A stretch of 5,559 nucleotides of DNA, from positions 1 through 5,559 of the forward strand of contig JACCSZ010000317.1 of the NCBI GenBank assembly GCA_013812695.1. The letters are read 5' to 3'. Within the stretch, counting starts at the first letter, position 1, and each line of letters begins with the position of its first letter. Made by a program: the position numbers and the translations under genes. The DNA comes from Gemmatimonadales bacterium (lineage in GTDB: Bacteria > Gemmatimonadota > Gemmatimonadetes > Gemmatimonadales > GWC2-71-9). The notes under the pieces were generated by a model, which did not search any database, was not told the DNA's origin, and saw nothing but the letters and a program-made list of their open reading frames with translations. Below, one piece after another: positions 4,701-5,559 of the stretch.

Positions 4701-5559
4701 GTGAACCGACCGCTGAACCGGCCCGCCCGGCACTTGAGCCAGCCTCCAGTGCACGCCCCGAACGCCGCCCTGCTGATCGACTTCGACAACGTCACCCTGG
4801 GCATCCAGAAGGACCTGACCAAGGAGCTGCGCACCCTCCTCAACAGCGACATCATCAAGGGCAAAGTCGCCGTCCAGCGCGCCTATGCCGACTGGCGACG
4901 CTACCCGCAATACATCGTCTCGCTCTCCGAATCGTCGATCGACCTCATCTTCGCGCCGGCCTTCGGCTCGAGCAAGAAGAACGCGACCGACATCCGCCTC
5001 GCTATCGACGCCATCGAACTGGTCTTCACCCGCCCCGAGATCGGGACGTTCATCCTGCTCTCGGGCGACAGTGATTTCTCCACGATGGTGATCAAGCTGA
5101 AGGAGTACGGGAAGTACGTCATCGGCGTCGGGATCCGGGAGAGCGCGAGCGACCTGCTGATCCAGAACTGCGACGAGTACTTCTCGTACAACGATCTCGC
5201 CGGGCTCACCAAGGAGGTCGACACCCCGTCGATCCAGCGCGACCCGTGGGAGCTCGCCGGCGAGGCCGTGGCGCAGATGGCGCGGAATGGCGACGTCATG
5301 CGGTCCGACCGACTCAAGCAGGTCATGCAGCAGATCGATTCCAACTTCGACGAGCGGAACGCCGGCTTCAACCGCTTCAGCAAGTTCGTGGTTGAGGCGG
5401 GACAGAAGGGCGTGGTGCTGGTCACCAAGCTCGACAATGGGCAGTACGAGGTGGCCCCACCGGCCAACGCACCCGCGGGCGCGCCAGCTGGCGCCGGCGC
5501 GGCAGCTGGGGCTGGCGCGGCCGTTTCGCCGAGTCGCGCGCCGCGCGACAGTGCCGATG
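4701..5559 (+). CDS. NYN-domain (PIN-like) ribonuclease-like protein with C-terminal OST-HTH/LOTUS domain, cut by the window end
   Basis: At least 286 codons, open to the right edge. The NYN domain (about 22-165, PIN-like fold) has acidic motifs typical of metal-dependent RNases of the LabA/DUF88 group: LLIDFDN with D27 and D29, KNATD with D97, and SGDSDF with D123 and D125. These are intact, so RNase activity is plausible. An OST-HTH (LOTUS) domain follows at about 180-252: a helical segment, then a GFNRFSKFV stretch, then a VVLVTKLDNGQYEV strand pair. OST-HTH domains are RNA-binding in eukaryotic relatives such as MARF1, which also pairs NYN with OST-HTH. The sequence then becomes Ala/Gly/Pro-rich. 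The start is uncertain: GTG 4701 is the longest reasonable choice with a weak GAG upstream; TTG 4734 and GTG 4749 are also in frame and would start closer to the NYN fold. It is cytosolic. Its link to the two-component pair upstream is only proximity, after a gap of about 270 bases. Confidence 0.88.
   Translation, partial: MNRPLNRPARHLSQPPVHAPNAALLIDFDNVTLGIQKDLTKELRTLLNSDIIKGKVAVQRAYADWRRYPQYIVSLSESSIDLIFAPAFGSSKKNATDIRLAIDAIELVFTRPEIGTFILLSGDSDFSTMVIKLKEYGKYVIGVGIRESASDLLIQNCDEYFSYNDLAGLTKEVDTPSIQRDPWELAGEAVAQMARNGDVMRSDRLKQVMQQIDSNFDERNAGFNRFSKFVVEAGQKGVVLVTKLDNGQYEVAPPANAPAGAPAGAGAAAGAGAAVSPSRAPRDSAD
5485..5520 (+). repeat. Two-copy 18-bp tandem repeat in the NYN gene tail
   Basis: Positions 5485-5502 and 5503-5520 are 18-bp units that agree at 16 positions. 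They encode two AGAGAA hexapeptides within the Ala/Gly/Pro-rich tail. Just before and overlapping is a perfect 14-bp palindrome, GCGCCAGCTGGCGC (5481-5494). The repeat keeps the reading frame and is probably a slippage-prone linker. Confidence 0.6.

Overview
The window is GC-rich, roughly two-thirds G+C by eye. It carries a compact bacterial signalling cluster, read mostly left to right on the + strand. No gene fixes the taxon. The GC content, the soluble histidine kinase next to an NtrC-type regulator, and the NYN/OST-HTH protein would fit a soil or environmental lineage such as Gemmatimonadota, Acidobacteriota or a deltaproteobacterial group; this is inference only.

Layout: (1) The left edge (1-129, - strand) probably holds the first 43 codons of a divergent, unrecognised gene. 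(2) Positions 130-558 form a long non-coding region with an AT-rich sigma70-like promoter (245-273), a sigma54-like element (390-405) and a small hairpin (461-485). (3) 559-1512 encodes a receiver plus GGDEF-fold protein. Both the receiver pocket and the cyclase active site are degenerate, yet the RxxD inhibitory-site motif for c-di-GMP is kept at the canonical spacing. (4) 1513-1740 is an intergenic region with a very good sigma54 promoter (1581-1596), a dyad hairpin (1705-1726) and a strong Shine-Dalgarno. (5) 1741-3264 encodes a complete NtrC-family sigma54 activator: receiver, AAA+ and Fis-type HTH. (6) 3261-4433, overlapping the activator by 4 bp, encodes a cytosolic histidine kinase with an unassigned helical N-terminal region. 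(7) 4434-4700 is a spacer with repeated AACGAT elements. (8) 4701 to the window end encodes a NYN-domain ribonuclease-like protein with a C-terminal OST-HTH (LOTUS) domain and a low-complexity tail; it runs off the window.

Working model (inference): the kinase and the activator form a translationally coupled two-component pair that drives sigma54 promoters, very likely including its own. The upstream pseudo-receiver/pseudo-GGDEF protein also has a sigma54-like element in its leader, so it may be a target or a c-di-GMP-sensing partner. The NYN/OST-HTH gene lies downstream after a gap and may be independent, or may be an RNA-level output. The most interesting points are the catalytically dead GGDEF protein that keeps its c-di-GMP binding site, and the sigma54 and RNA-hairpin control region in front of the activator.
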